DNA of 6,022 nt from Gammaproteobacteria bacterium (GTDB taxonomy: Bacteria > Pseudomonadota > Gammaproteobacteria > Steroidobacterales > Steroidobacteraceae). Shown here one piece after another: positions 5,689 through 6,022 of the stretch. A model generated the notes under the pieces. That model saw only the letters and a program-made list of their open reading frames with translations. It ran no database searches and was not told the DNA's origin. How positions within the stretch are numbered: the stretch's first letter is position 1; every line of letters begins with the position of its first letter. The stretch covers positions 1 to 6,022 of the forward strand of contig JANXYA010000071.1 of assembly GCA_025350345.1 (NCBI GenBank). Direction: 5' to 3'. Both the position numbers and the translations under genes were made by a program.

Positions 5689-6022
5689 ATGTCCGGATTG
5701 AACTCCCTTGGCGCCTTGCTTGAAGCGCAATCCTATTCCGGCGTCGCGATGACCTGGGTGCGTATCGCGCTGATCGTGATCCTGGCCGGGGCGGTGCACT
5801 TCATCTGCACGCGACTGATTCGCGGATTTCGAATCCGCTTCATGGCGCGCATTCACGATGCGGAACAGGCGCGGCGCGCGGAAACACTGGCCCGCGTATT
5901 CCGTTACCTGACCTCGGTGATCGTCGCGCTGGTCGCGGGACTGCTGGTGCTGTCGGAGTTGGGTGTGTCAGTGGCGCCGATACTGGGCGCCGCCGGCGTC
6001 GTCGGCCTGGCAGTGGGGTTCG
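5689..6022 (+). CDS. MscS-family mechanosensitive ion channel, 3' partial
   Basis: The first 111 residues of a small-conductance mechanosensitive channel in the inner membrane, which would open under hypo-osmotic tension; the rest lies beyond the window. It begins with a short N-terminal segment, then TM1 (about 22-44, rich in Ile/Leu/Val), a basic cytoplasmic link (RGFRIRF...), TM2 (about 74-92), and the start of the pore helix TM3: LGVSVAPILGAAGVVGLAVGF (split here as LGVSVAPILG at 91-100 then AAGVVGLAVGF), which is the most conserved, Gly/Ala-rich pore-lining segment of the family. The short N-terminus suggests the three-helix MscS architecture rather than MscK-type or large multi-TM forms. 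The ATG at 5689 has only a weak, close purine run (ACAGG); the alternative ATG at 5749 would cut into TM1. It is divergent from the 110-aa gene. Which MscS subgroup it belongs to cannot be told without the C-terminal domain. Confidence 0.9.
   Translation, partial: MSGLNSLGALLEAQSYSGVAMTWVRIALIVILAGAVHFICTRLIRGFRIRFMARIHDAEQARRAETLARVFRYLTSVIVALVAGLLVLSELGVSVAPILGAAGVVGLAVGF

Noticed and set aside
5066..5701. Plus-strand 211-residue frame running into the MscS-family gene start
   Set aside because: It is antisense to the 110-aa gene and crosses the divergent promoters; the translation looks random and Gly/Arg/Cys-rich.

Overview
The window is GC-rich, densely coded bacterial DNA with short gaps, four-base stop/start overlaps, and GTG and TTG starts. 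The protein families (an NAD-linked FdsA-type formate dehydrogenase with its FdsD subunit, a secreted type-B carboxylesterase, a PRX-like redoxin and an MscS-family channel) suggest a Gram-negative pseudomonad-type proteobacterium (Pseudomonadota). The exact lineage cannot be fixed from the sequence alone.

Left block, plus strand (1-4308): the 3' part of fdsA, cut by the window edge inside an N-terminal Fe-S motif, is followed by fdsD with a four-base overlap, and then by a type-B carboxylesterase with a signal peptide whose GTG start overlaps the fdsD stop by one base. This looks like the end of an fds operon (cytosolic oxidation of formate to CO2 with reduction of NAD+) that continues by apparent translational coupling into an exported esterase. 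No fdsC/fdhD-like maturation gene lies between fdsA and fdsD. An 8-bp GC-rich inverted repeat spans the fdsD stop and the esterase start, and a perfect 10-1-10 palindrome lies just inside fdsD.

Right block, minus strand (5416 down to 4343): a compact three-gene operon converges on the esterase gene. It encodes a 110-residue helical protein of unknown function, a 58-residue strongly basic peptide with a TTG start, and a PRX-like/thioredoxin-fold protein with a CNHC motif and a GTG start. The last two genes overlap by four bases. An extended -10 element and a leader of about 120 nt precede the operon.

Right edge, plus strand (5689-6022): the start of a small MscS-family mechanosensitive channel gene, divergent from the three-gene operon across a 272-bp intergenic region that holds candidate promoters for both directions. 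No RNA genes, CRISPR arrays, insertion sequences or phage genes were seen. The most unusual points are the coupling of a secreted esterase to a formate dehydrogenase operon with a possible start-codon hairpin, and the small redoxin operon with two uncharacterised small proteins.
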